From contig NC_079147.1 in assembly GCF_945859685.1 (NCBI RefSeq), positions 68,292,946 to 68,356,945 on the forward strand: a stretch of DNA of 64,000 bases. Reading direction: 5' to 3'. The notes under the pieces are model-generated. The model had not been told where the DNA came from, searched no databases, and saw nothing but the letters and a program-made list of their open reading frames with translations. Origin of the DNA: Eupeodes corollae. Lineage: Eukaryota > Arthropoda > Insecta > Diptera > Syrphidae. Position 1 is the first letter of the stretch. Each line of letters begins with the position of its first letter. Below, one piece after another: positions 1 through 10,900 of this stretch. The position numbers and the translations under genes are program-made.

Positions 1-2139
1 GATAAAAAAGCGGATTTTCTGCCAACTTTTCTAGAGCCCATTCACTGAAAATTCGACGTTGTAAGTCTATTCATGATGAAATGTCAAAGCATACTGAGCA
101 TCTTTCTCTTTGACACCATGTCTGACATCCCGCGTGATCTGTCAAATACTAATGCATGAAAATCCTAACCTCAAAAAAATCACCTTTTACTTGTTGAAGT
201 TTAAACGTCAAAAATACGTGGACACATTTTGAACAAACGTTCTACTAAAATCAGTTCGGATGATTGATTGACCTCATTCGTAGAGTCGGAGTGAATTTTA
301 TTCGAAACAAAACTGATGGTGGCTCTAAACTAACATCCATCATCTATGCGTCTCTATGCAACAATAATAAAATCAGAATGCAATAACATCATAAATAGAA
401 CCATCAAAATGTCCTTGTATTCCAGAATTGGCCATAACCATGCTCAATTGCTAATTTTGAAATTTTCATCAATTTATCTCTCTCTTATATCAACCAAAAA
501 GCAGAATGACAGCAAAGAAAAAATCTGTCACAATGACAGCATCGCGAAATTCATTCGTTATTATGTATTTTTTCTCCCTCTCTGTCACTTAGTCGCGTCA
601 CCGTGCCTCGTCGCTCGGTCGGTCGTAAGGACTAAGGATGAGATGAAGACTACTGTTTCCTTTGTTCGTTTGTTTTGTTGACTTCATCTCTGGCATTTTC
701 TTTTTTTTGGAGTATCCTCGGAATTGGCTTTAATGTTTTATGCGTTCAGTTCAAGGATATGGATGTGGAACTGTGGAACTGTGGATTGCTTTTATTCTGG
801 TAATTTGATGGCTTCTCAATGACTGCGTCTGGATAACGTGCATTTTATTAGACACATAAAATTCGTCGTCTAACGCTAACCAAACGATTTAAACAAAAAG
901 TCGACGAAGTCGTCACAGGCGAGAAGTGAGATTTAAGTTGTTTTTTGGAGAATGCTTTTGGGTATTAATAGGATTTCATTGTTTCTTGTTGTTATTGTTG
1001 TTGTTTTCCACTATAAACAATATATATTTACAGTATTCGGAGGTTATATCAACCATAACTCAAATAATCAAGCAGCAGACATCTTGCCATTGTGAGTCTT
1101 CGTATGTTGCTTCGATATTCATGTTAAAAGCTTGTTGGTGTTTATGAGACATTTTGCTATTTTAAATCAAGTCTTTTATAGGAAGTAAACAAGAATTTTA
1201 TAGCCCTCCGTATATGGAATTATATTTACTATAAAACTCTCAAAATACTCGTATACGTAACTTTCTTAATGCTTTTACTCAATTTCAATTCGAAAATTGA
1301 AATAAAAAGTTTTGGTTTTTGTTTATTGTCAATAGAAAATAAAATTTAAGGGAGATATGGCCTTAGAGGGACTAAGCTTTGATAACAAATACAAGGGTGG
1401 AATCACCAAAGACTTTAAGTTTTAAGAGAAATGGTGTTCAAAATTTAATTTAAATGCCTTAATTTAATGGCAGTTCAGACTCACTATCAGTTCTAAAAGC
1501 TATAAAAATCAGTTTTATTAGATTTTCTTAGACTGTGGCTAATACTTTAATGGTGGCAGCTTAGGCAAGGTTTTGTTAAGGGATATTGGTTGTTTAATGA
1601 TAAAAGGAACAAAGACTGGATCAGAATTTATCGAGCGAAACATAAAATAATATATAAGGTGAAGCAACAGCTTGTTGGAAAAATGTGCCTAGTGACTTAC
1701 AACTCTCAACTATTCCTGTGAGCGAGTTTTAACAGTGATAGAGGGGACCTGCACTTTTTATTCCGGATCCAAACTTCTATAAAGAGAAAGAGCTTTCTAT
1801 GACAAGAATTAATAATCTTGGAAGTAATCATGCCTCCGGTGCTACTCGAGCGAAACATATTTTTGGGAATTATCATTCTACGTTAATGCTAGGTTCCGAA
1901 TTTGTCGTTCTATGTTGTAAGCCCAGTAAAATCATATTGTCAACTCTTTGATTGTGAGCTAGGAATCTTTTTCTATCTTCAATTTTGTGTTCTCTGCATT
2001 GTATACAAAATAATCGTTACTACTCAAAACAAATCTCGACAAACGGTCGAGTATATGAATAAATGTGTGAGACACAATTTGAAGCCAATTCTATGCCTGA
2101 TAATTTTGCGAGACGTTTTTTTCTACCACACCAGTTTAA
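1..2139. other. Unassigned AT-rich DNA, no gene recognised
   Basis: I see no open frame with a recognisable domain here. The short open frames (for example 346-681) have low-complexity, compositionally random translations. A somewhat GC-richer patch lies near 590-650. Nothing in the stretch matches the repeated families found elsewhere in the window, so it may be unique intergenic or intronic DNA. Confidence 0.5.
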
Positions 2140-2815
2140 AAAAAAGATGAACATTTTGGTTTACCCTAAATATCTGACGAACCAATGACGCTAGAGAATT
2201 GAACTAAATTTTATATAATGAAAACATAATTTGTCAACTAGAAAATGTTACTAATAAAAAATGATTTCATCTTCAAAACAATTTTGTGCAACAAAAAATA
2301 ACGTTTTTAATATCAGGGAAAATTTTGAAATTTTTTTTTTATAAAAAATAAAAACCTAAGAAAAGCATTACTCAAAGTTGGTAAAAATTGAATTTCGGCT
2401 CAAATATCTTTTCAAAAATTTAAGATTATAGCTTCCAACTTATTTTATCTTATAAAAAATATAGTAATTTTGAAAAAATAGAAATTGACAATTTTTTTGA
2501 CAAAAAATAAAAAATAAGAAAATTTAACAAAAGTTGGTAAAATTGCTTTTCGGCTCAAACATGTTTTCAAAACTTTGAGATATAAATAAAAACCTAAACA
2601 AAAAATTAAAACTTGGTAAAAATTTACTTTCGACTCAAATACCTTTTCGAAATTTAAAAATTTTTTTTTTTATTTCGCAGAAAATTTTGATTACGATATT
2701 CAGCAGTTTTTTTTATGAAAATCCAACAGTCCATAATTTCAGAAAAAAATAAAATCAACTGACAAACTAAAAAATCAAAAAGGATTGGGTACTCTTAATA
2801 TGGTGGGTCTATATG
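2140..2815 (-). repeat. Family E AT-rich repeat, truncated copy (E0)
   Basis: This block shares with 52161-53598 and 56714-58466 the phrases 'gaacattttggt...accctaaatat', 'gttggtaaaaat' and 'ttttcaaaa', as well as the 'ccaacagtcc' terminus near 2730. Two or three shortened monomers are visible, marked by TTCGGCT or TTCGACT near 2394, 2549 and 2629. In minus-strand sense it starts almost immediately after the stop codon of the Helitron helicase (2818-2820). It lacks the far end seen in the two larger copies. No protein is encoded. Confidence 0.7.
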
Positions 2816-2817
2816 GG

Positions 2818-3416
2818 TTAGTCTAAAACATTTGGATCAACAATATTTTTAGTGTTTCCATTTTGAGCATGAATAAATAAACAGACTCTGGAACAAGCAA
2901 CATAAAGTTGGCCATGTGAAAACCATGATTCCTCCAAATTGACACCATAAACGTGAAGTGTTTGCCCTTGGGCCTTATTTATGAAAATCGCAAATGATAA
3001 ACGCACAGGATATTGTAATCTTTTGAATTCAAATGGCATATCAGTTGGAATCATAGGGATATTTGGTATCAAACACACTTCTCCTTTTGATTTACCAGTT
3101 AAGATTGTAGCTTCAATCAAATTTGGCAATAACTTTTTCACTGCAAATCTGGTGCCATTACTCAGTTTTGGTGGATTAATGTTTCGCAATAATATAATCA
3201 AAGAACTAATTTTTAGATTCAAGCAATGCGGTGGTAATTCAATTTCATAATTCATTTCCTCATTTTGATTAATAACACTGTCAAATAATTTATATGTCAT
3301 GACTACACCTGGCAGTTTCGCTTGAATTTGAAAATTAATGGCATTGATATGAATGTTTTTCGGTGCTAAAATGGTGCGTTCTCTTAACCAACCATGATAT
3401 CTGTAATTCTGCAGAA
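2818..3416 (-). pseudogene. Helitron Rep/helicase, C-terminal helicase part (piece 1, 3' part)
   Basis: The minus-strand translation is a PIF1-type helicase C-terminus of the Helitron kind. It contains WLRERTILAPKN, then the LPG..VM motif, the MPFEFKRLQYPVRL block, the INKAQGQT motif and the C-terminal HGQLYVACSRV motif, and ends at a TAA (2818-2820). These are the late superfamily-1 helicase motifs. In Helitrons this enzyme unwinds DNA for rolling-circle transposition. The frame is open but cut at its upstream side by the LTR retrotransposon that starts at 3417; the matching upstream part is at 13605 onward. The first residues of the open frame that extend to 3441 are LTR-derived, not helicase. 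The piece is non-functional as it stands. Confidence 0.88.
3413..3416. repeat. Target-site duplication AGAA, left copy
   Basis: AGAA lies directly before the 5' LTR and is repeated at 13605-13608 directly after the 3' LTR. A 4-bp duplication is typical of Ty3/gypsy integrases. The fifth base differs (C before, T after), so the duplication is exactly 4 bp. Confidence 0.85.
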
Positions 3417-3997
3417 TGAATGGACCATCCCAAAAATACACAAAAAAAAAGAAAAAAATATATAACTTAAAATATTTGCATAAACATTATAATCATTAAA
3501 CCATAATTACTCCGAAAAAATGTTACCGCACCTTTACAATTTTTTTGCGGATGTTCGAAACTCGAACAACAAGACAAAAAGAAGAGTTAAAGATTTTCAC
3601 CATGCATAACCACCCCTGACTGACTTCGATCTCTGTTTTCCGGTTTCGATCATCATTCTTTTCTATACCATACGCCACCGCGATCGGTAATAGTTCTTCA
3701 TCCAAATAGAAAAGTGACTGTACCAAATAGTTAAAATTTTAACACAGGCTAAAAGCTTATGTAGAGCAAATATTTCATTTTTTTTATGCCTAAAGTGTTA
3801 TACAGTACATTTAATTAATTTGCTAAGTTCAAATACTTTTAACTACGTCACTATAGTTTATCTTAGCACCAGGCAAAAATAAAAAGAAAAGAAACTAAGG
3901 AAAAAGGTCACGTGCACTTGTCCTAGTTGATATTGCTAAACCTCAGCCAGATCTCAATAACAAAATCAAAACTCATTGTGTTCAAGGCTAACTTCTT

Positions 3998-4318
3998 TTA
4001 ACCAGATCGAGAAGCCAGATCGCTAGGTTTGCGATAAGACACTCCGGCCAAAGCACGAGGATCGATATTCTCATTGCTTATCACCAGCCCAGATTCGTCC
4101 AGCAAACAGGTGGTGATAAGATCAGGAATCTCTGTTTGTCCCACTGCTTGTGCCATTACAGTGGGAAAGCACATGGTCAGAACACACCTAAAGTGAACCC
4201 CTGCCATTCCACTACCGGTTGTGACAAATAGCCCATTCATCACATACCCATATTTTGATACCAATTGATAGAAGGAAGCTGATCTACTTTCCCGCATCAG
4301 CGTTCGCGCTATAACCAC
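3998..4318 (-). CDS. Antisense 106-codon open frame inside the LTR, unknown product
   Basis: The open frame lies opposite to gag-pol and is repeated exactly in the 3' LTR (11961-12281). Its translation is complex rather than low-complexity, with blocks such as YGYVMNGLFVTTGSGMAGV and TCLLDESGLVISNENIDP, and its base composition is visibly higher in GC than the rest of the LTR. I do not recognise the protein with confidence. It could be a captured host exon, an antisense accessory gene, or chance. It has no clear signal peptide or membrane segment. Two identical copies only reflect LTR duplication and are not evidence of selection. Confidence 0.3.
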   Translation of the reverse strand: MVIARTLMRESRSASFYQLVSKYGYVMNGLFVTTGSGMAGVHFRCVLTMCFPTVMAQAVGQTEIPDLITTCLLDESGLVISNENIDPRALAGVSYRKPSDLASRSG

Positions 4319-4557
4319 TGCCTTTCACCTCATCATAATTCCTAACCAACATAAATTATCCTAAAATACCAAAATTTGACAATCATCATCTGTGTTATCA
4401 TCAACAAAAAACTAAAATAATTTAAATTCAATTTTTACATTGATAATATAAAAAAAAAGAACGTACAATTTAACAAGTGCTTGCACTTCACCAAATCAAC
4501 AACTTTCCTAGATCGGACATCAACAAAGCTGCTGTGCACATCATCTTTGGAGAGCCG

Positions 4558-4563
4558 GTGAGT
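4558..4563 (+). promoter_or_regulatory. Candidate splice donor inside the LTR
   Basis: GAGCCG is followed by GTGAGTAC, a near-consensus 5' splice site, on the sense strand of the LTR. The preceding 80 bases are GC-richer and exon-like, and the following sequence is AT-rich and intron-like. It could allow LTR-initiated transcripts to splice out the long leader. No acceptor can be assigned with confidence. Confidence 0.3.
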
Positions 4564-5645
4564 ACAAATAAAGTGTTTTTTTTATATATATACTCTTATA
4601 TATATTGTGATTTTCCAAATTTGAATTGCATACTGGTTAAATTGAACGTTCATATATTATATAGTAAGATATATTTTTATAGTTTGAATAGAAAAAAAAA
4701 GATAATTTGTATCTGAAATTAGATCATCCCTTAATTTTAATTCTAAATTTTATTTCAAATTAATTCTGATTGAACAATAAGATTCAATTTGTGTTTTCTG
4801 AGAGTGAGAGTGAGAGTGGAAGTACGAGAGTGTCTATACTAAATTTCTTTTGAGTGAAACAATAACTTTTCTCTTTACTCAATAATAGGAAAAGGAAGTT
4901 TTTTCTGTACTTTAGTTTGCCTTGTACTTTCACTCGATCTCTGATCAAACTCAAGCTCAATACAAAAAGAAATGTAGTTAAGTAAAAAAACTATAACACA
5001 AAAACAAAAAAAAAAAATAAACAAAAGAGAAATTGAATTATGAACTAAACTAAATAAAATTGGTATGGATTTAATTTATTTTTACAATTTGAGTCCTTTT
5101 TTTTTGAAGTTATGATGGAGTGATTTTGATTCAATTAAAGTGCTTAAGGGAAGGGAATATAGTGATGTTCATAACGTTGAGTAGTTGTAGCTAGGCAGTG
5201 CACTACTTTAGATAAGGGGTTATTAAGAAGACAATTTGAGTGACTTAATAACCAAGGAGTTTCTGGATGTATAGAAACAGTGGGTGGGTTTACACTCAGG
5301 AACACCAAATTACACCCAGGGTTCCATTTTGTTTTAAAAAAATAAAATAATAAAAAGAGAATAAATTCAAATAGTTTAGCGAATACATAGGTCATGTTCA
5401 ATATCTTCACAAATTATCGGCATGAAGTAAGTGAATCGGTAGTCTGTAGCAACGAGTACAAGTACCCCGCCCACCGACGAGCTGGTCATATGGTGAAGCA
5501 AGCATGCCGGATCGTACTTAGTTGCTCGGACACTCATTTAACATCTCATGAGCTGACTCAGGGAATCCTGTGGTCTTGAGGAAGCAATGAGGGCAACCAT
5601 TTACAACGTTTGGTTAAATGAGAACAGCTAAATCCGTTACACAGG

Positions 5646-5663
5646 TGGCGCCCAAAGTGAGGC
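5646..5663 (+). promoter_or_regulatory. Primer-binding site of the LTR element
   Basis: TGGCGCCCAAAGTGAGGC begins four bases after the 5' LTR. It starts with TGG, the complement of a tRNA CCA end, as required for tRNA-primed minus-strand synthesis. I cannot assign the tRNA with certainty. Confidence 0.75.
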
Positions 5664-6498
5664 TTCGAATAAATTTTAGTAAAAAGTAGTTTTATTCCAA
5701 CTCAAAACAATTAAATAATTTTTTTGATTAGACCTTAACAATTTTATAGTTTCATTTTTGTTAAATTAAAGTCATGTCCAAAGTTACGGTTTGTAGACTG
5801 TACATTTGAAGCAGTGACGGTATTTTTATAATCATGCTATTATTTATGTGAATTAATGTCCGGATGATATTTTTGTACATTATTAGCTACAACCTCATCG
5901 ACTGTTGCGTTGATCACATGAATTCATAGTTTTGTTACGGTTTTAATTTAAGTGAAAAGCATCAATGACCGGGAGATATTCAACATGAGATCGTATAGAT
6001 TTTACTCCGTCTGCAGCGCTGATGCTCAAAAATTCAACTTATATCAAAATCTATAACTACAATTTTTTTTTTGAATCCCACTCAATAATTTTGGAAATTA
6101 CCAATATTATTCGCAAATACTGTTGACACATTATCGAAAATGCTTAGCAAAACAAGCGACCTAAATATTTAAGATACAAGTTTATCAAGTACTTAGCTGC
6201 GTTAATTGTTTAGCGATTTCGTAAACCTATTTATTTTTCTAAATTCTATCGTTTTAGTGAACATTACTAATTTCTCTCCCAAGCACATATGATTTATTTA
6301 TGTACAAATTTACAATTATTTTTAGAAAAGGTCATTGAAAAAAAAAAAAAGAACAAAAAAAAAAAACATTCGTATTTTTTTTAACTTTTGAATAATCCGA
6401 TTAGACATTGCAAGTCTACTTTTATTTTTATTGATTGTGAAAATCCTTGAGTTAAGTTTCGTCTTACTTAAAAAGAAATATATAAAAAAAAAATTAAA
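5664..6498 (+). other. Leader of the LTR element (untranslated)
   Basis: This is about 835 bp between the primer-binding site and the gag start. It is AT-rich with poly-A/T runs and no long frame. It would hold packaging and translation-control signals, but none can be recognised by eye. The gag ATG at 6499 follows an A-rich stretch (A at -3), a normal insect start context. Confidence 0.7.
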
Positions 6499-7929
6499 AT
6501 GGCACCAACCAGAGATAAATCTAAAGACAATTCAAACAAATCGAAAGAAAAACCTTTAAAAGTTTCTTCTAGAAATCCACGTCAACGAAATACTGACGCA
6601 AGTACTTCGAATATTGATTCTTTAGCTAACAATGAAGCCGAAGATATAATTCTATCTGTTCAGGAGCAACAGAATCCTTCAGATGGTCAATTTACTGATC
6701 GTCAAGATGAAGTTCCTCCAAACGTTTCATTTAATGAGAGCTTACAGCGATATATAACTAATATCGTAAATGCAACCATCGGCTTAAGTAGGGCAGAAGA
6801 CTTACGTGCTAAAAAGGCTGAGTATGAGGAAGAGAGAACTAAAATTAGGGAAGAGATAATCACTACAATTAGGGATAATTTAAGAGTACCAACTCCAAAC
6901 GGAGAAGTGGGCTCGTTGCATGGTATAATTAACCCTGAAGAGCATAGTACCTTTAACCCAAATGGAAGGCCAGTTGTTAATAACCACGCACCAGACCACA
7001 TTAGCGAAAACGCTCAAAACTTTTTGAGTCAAATGAATGCACTTGATTTAAATGGTACTAGTCCCAACCCGAGTCGAAATGTATCACAAGCTAGCTCTAG
7101 TCGAGCTCTTGAATTTCACAAGTGGAGCTTGAAATTTGACAACATAAGAATGACGGTGGATGACTTTCTTACTCGTTTAAAAAGGCTCAAAGCAAGTTAT
7201 AACGCTTCATGGGAAGACTTGTTTCTTCACTTCCACTTGTTCGTTTCAGGAACTGTCGAAAGTTGGTTTTGGACGTTCCTCAAAACAAATCCAAACGCCA
7301 ATTGGCAAAGTCTAGAATTTGCTCTAATTGAACAATACAGAAGTATAGAAACGGACTCTGAACTCTCTCGCAAAATGTTCGATCGACGTCAGGGTGTATC
7401 TGAAAGCTTTGATGATTTTTATAACGCCATCTTAGTAATGAATGCTCGTTTGCGTATACCTAAATCGCGACGAGAACTCATTGACCTTATAAAGCAAAAT
7501 GTTAAGAAAAGAACTGGCGAACTTCTCATAACATTCAACACACAAAGCTTAGCCGAAATGGTTTATGTGTGTCGGTCAATTGAAAAACATGCGCAGCAAA
7601 ATGACAATTTCAAAATAAAAGCTTTCCAACAAAATAATCCCAAGAAACAAATTAATGAATTAGAAAATTCGTTTCAAGAAGACGATCAATTCGATGTAAA
7701 TGCTTTGAACGTTTCACATAGCCAGTCAAATTATGTTTGCTGGAATTGTAAAACGAAAGGACATTCGTTCGTCCAATGTGCGAGCCCACAACGTAATTTG
7801 TTTTGTTACAAGTGCGGTATGGACAATACAACTACACCGAATTGTTCTAAGTGTTCGGGAAACCGGAAGCGTGGCAATTCGACTACCGGGGAGCTTTGTC
7901 ACCCGAAAGAGAACTCGGATCAAAAATAA
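6499..7929 (+). CDS. gag: Gag polyprotein of the Ty3/gypsy element
   Basis: This 476-codon frame encodes the structural protein that packages the element's RNA. The N-terminal 100 residues are charged and Ser/Asn-rich. Residues about 100-130 form a charged, helical, coiled-coil-like stretch (ELRAKKAEYEEERTK-like composition). Residues about 200-400 are the capsid-like 'retrotrans_gag' region with WKFD/FDNIRMTVDDFLTR- and FDRRQGVSESFDDF-type blocks. A CCHC zinc knuckle is at C414, C417, H422, C427. A second knuckle (C436, C439, C449) lacks the regular spacing and histidine. The stop at 7927-7929 lies 79 bases into the pol frame, so pol is reached by a -1 shift. The length fits insect gypsy gags. 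Confidence 0.92.
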   Translation: MAPTRDKSKDNSNKSKEKPLKVSSRNPRQRNTDASTSNIDSLANNEAEDIILSVQEQQNPSDGQFTDRQDEVPPNVSFNESLQRYITNIVNATIGLSRAEDLRAKKAEYEEERTKIREEIITTIRDNLRVPTPNGEVGSLHGIINPEEHSTFNPNGRPVVNNHAPDHISENAQNFLSQMNALDLNGTSPNPSRNVSQASSSRALEFHKWSLKFDNIRMTVDDFLTRLKRLKASYNASWEDLFLHFHLFVSGTVESWFWTFLKTNPNANWQSLEFALIEQYRSIETDSELSRKMFDRRQGVSESFDDFYNAILVMNARLRIPKSRRELIDLIKQNVKKRTGELLITFNTQSLAEMVYVCRSIEKHAQQNDNFKIKAFQQNNPKKQINELENSFQEDDQFDVNALNVSHSQSNYVCWNCKTKGHSFVQCASPQRNLFCYKCGMDNTTTPNCSKCSGNRKRGNSTTGELCHPKENSDQK

Positions 7930-10900
7930 AAAATCAATTTGAAAAATCCTTTCAACCTGACAGTACTTTCTTACCTGAATGTCCGAAAATTCCTGAATGT
8001 AACAATCAATCTGACTCATCGAAAACACATAAGACACTAGACAAAACTAACCAGATACAAATTTTAAAACGAGATATAATACCAAATGAATCAACCAATT
8101 CCTTAAAACAGTCTTTATCACTTCATGATAGATTACAAAATTATTATGAAGCTCGCAAAAGAATATTTGGTCAACCACCACCACACATCCAAAAACTAAG
8201 AAACCGTTTTAAAGATAAGAAAAAGATTCATCGTGAAATCTGTGCAACCACACTCTGTGACACAGAAGATCCTAGGCCTTATGCTAGCATTTCCATATTT
8301 GGAAAAACTATGCTAGGTCTATTAGACAGTGGTGCGAGCATCAGTTGTCTTGGATCTGGATGTATGCAAATATTACAAGATTTAGGACTACCATACAAGA
8401 AATTCAATTCCAATGTAAGAACTGCAAGTGGCCAACAACAGAAAATTGTTGGCGAGATAATTACCAAATTAACATATAAGAACATCAGTAAAGAAATGAA
8501 ATTATACTTGGTACCAACTCTACAACAATCGTTATACCTAGGTATCAACTTTTGGAGACTTTTTGAGATAGCACCTCAAATTATATCCGAAATTTGTCCC
8601 ATACGACTCAGGCAATGTGACACAAATGCTCATGAGTTATCAGCTAATCAGGATTATGAAATTGAAAAAGCCATTAGTTTATTTCCGTCCTACGCTAAGG
8701 AAGGGCTGGGTCGGACCACACTTGAAGAACACACCATTAACACGGGCGATACGGAGCCAATTAAACAGCGAAGTTATCCCGTGTCACCTGCCATTCAAAA
8801 GCTTATGTATGCAGAGTTGGATAGGATGTTAGCTATGGATGTCATAGAAGAAAGTGAAAGTGCCTGGAGTTCACCTGTAGTTCTCGTGCGTAAGCCTGGG
8901 AAAAATCGCTTATGTTTGGACTCCAGGAAACTTAATAAAGTAACCAAGAATGACGCCTATCCATTTCCGCATATAGAGAATCTGTTAAGTCGTCAATCAG
9001 AAACACATTTCATAAGTAGTGTTGATTTGAAAGATGCATTCTGGCAGATACCTCTAGCTGAATCGGCAAGGGAAAAGACCGCCTTTAGTATACCTGGTAG
9101 ACCCTTATATCACTTCAAAGTCATGCCTTTTGGCCTCTGCAATGCGGCACAACGTTTATGCAGGCTGATGGACAAGGTGATACCTAATGAATTAAAACAA
9201 AACATATTTGTTTATCTGGACGATCTACTGATTGTCTCAGGAACGTTTGAGGAACATGTCCGCATACTGAGCACTTTAGCTGCACTTTTGCGTAAAGCAA
9301 ATTTGACTATAAACCTAGAGAAATCAAGATTTTGTTTTAAAGAGCTTCGGTATTTAGGTTACATTGTTGGAGGAGGCTGTATTAAAACAGATCCAGACAA
9401 AGTAGCGGCCATACAAGAGTTTCCGACACCAAAGACCCCTCGACAAGTTCGAAGGTTTCTAGGACTTTCCGGATGGTACAGACGTTTTGTGCCAAATTTT
9501 TCATCCCTGACAACCCCAATAACCGATACTCTTAGGAAGAGCAAGACCTTTGTCTTTACTCCTGAAGCTCAGCAAGCTTTTGAAAAACTGAAAGTAGCTC
9601 TAACGACAGCTCCCGTGTTGGTCAATCCTGATTTTCTAAAACCTTTTATCCTTTTATGTGATGCTTCATCTACTGGTGTAGGATGCGTTCTGAGTCAACT
9701 AGATGAAGAAGGCAGAGAAAAACCCATCTGCTACTATTCATACAAACTGAATCAAGCCCAACGTAACTACAGTGTTACGGAGCTTGAGTGTTTAGCTGCC
9801 GTGTTAGGCGTTGAAAAGTTCCGTCCTTATATTGAAGGACATCAATTTACAATCGTGACAGACCATTCAAGTCTCAAGTGGCTCATGAACCAAAAAGATT
9901 TGAGTGGAAGATTAGCGCGGTGGAGTTTGAGACTTCAAAGGTATTCCTTTGTTATAGAACATCGGAAAGGTTCACAAAATGTGGCACCCGATGCTCTATC
10001 TCGTGTCTATGCTGCGGATGAAATCGACTTCACACCATCTGATGTTCTTCACGTCAATCTTGATGATCCGGCTTTTAAGTCGGATGAGTATCTGGAATTG
10101 ATCAAAACGATAAACAAAAATAAAGAACAGCTACCTGACCTCCAAGTTTCAGAAAATTTCATATACAAGAAGGTTAGACACTGCACCGGTGACCCTATAC
10201 AGGACGATTGTGTATGGAAACTGTGGGTACCTTCCACTATAACTCAAAGTTTAATCAGACTGGCACATGACCCCCCGCGATCTTCGCATGGTGGAGTCAC
10301 AAAAACTTTGTACCGCCTTCGCAAAAGGTATTACTGGCCCAATATGGCGACTGAAGTAAAAGCTTACATTGCCCAATGCGTTTCGTGTAAATCCTCAAAA
10401 GCTCCAAACACCATTTTAAGACCACCAATGGGACAATCCTTCCTCGTCGAAAGGCCATTTCAACATGTATTTGTTGACTTTCTCGGTCCTTATCCTAGGT
10501 CCAAAAAGGGTAATTGTTACGTCATAGTCTGCCTTGATCAGTTGACAAAGTTTATCTTAGCCAAAGCGATTAGAAAAGCAACAGCGGAATCCGCAATTCA
10601 ATTTTTGGAAGAGAACGTGTTTTCACTTTTTGGAGTACCAGAATCTTTGCTGTCAGATAATGGGAAACAATTTGTAGGCAAAGAATTTTCGAAGTTTCTT
10701 ACTCATTACGGAACCAAACACATAAAAACTGCATCATACGCACCTCAAGCAAATGCCAGTGAGCGTACAAATCGCTCAATTTTAGCAGCAATACGGTCAT
10801 ACGTTGATCAAGACCAATCTAATTGGGATAGACATTTGGTATCTATATTGAGTGCATTAAGATCTAGCATACACACTGCCATAAAAACATCACCACATGA

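Larger units (their letters stand above)
3417..5641 (+). repeat. 5' long terminal repeat (2,225 bp)
   Basis: It starts TGAATGGACC and ends CCGTTACA, giving TG...CA termini. By eye it is identical to 11380-13604, and every open frame inside it recurs at offset 7963. At 2.2 kb it is several times longer than the 0.3-0.6 kb LTRs usual for fly gypsy-like elements. Inside are an antisense 106-codon frame (3998-4318), a strong splice-donor-like GTGAGT at 4558, an AATAAA at 4567-4572, several A-runs and a (GAGAGT)n stretch near 4800. The U3/R/U5 boundaries cannot be fixed from sequence alone. Confidence 0.95.

Noticed and set aside
346..681. 111-codon open frame near the window start
   Set aside because: The translation is compositionally random, with no recognisable domain, splice pattern or start context that would support a gene.
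7726..8037. Antisense frame over the gag-pol overlap
   Set aside because: It is a shadow of the gag and pol coding sequence in another phase and has no independent support.
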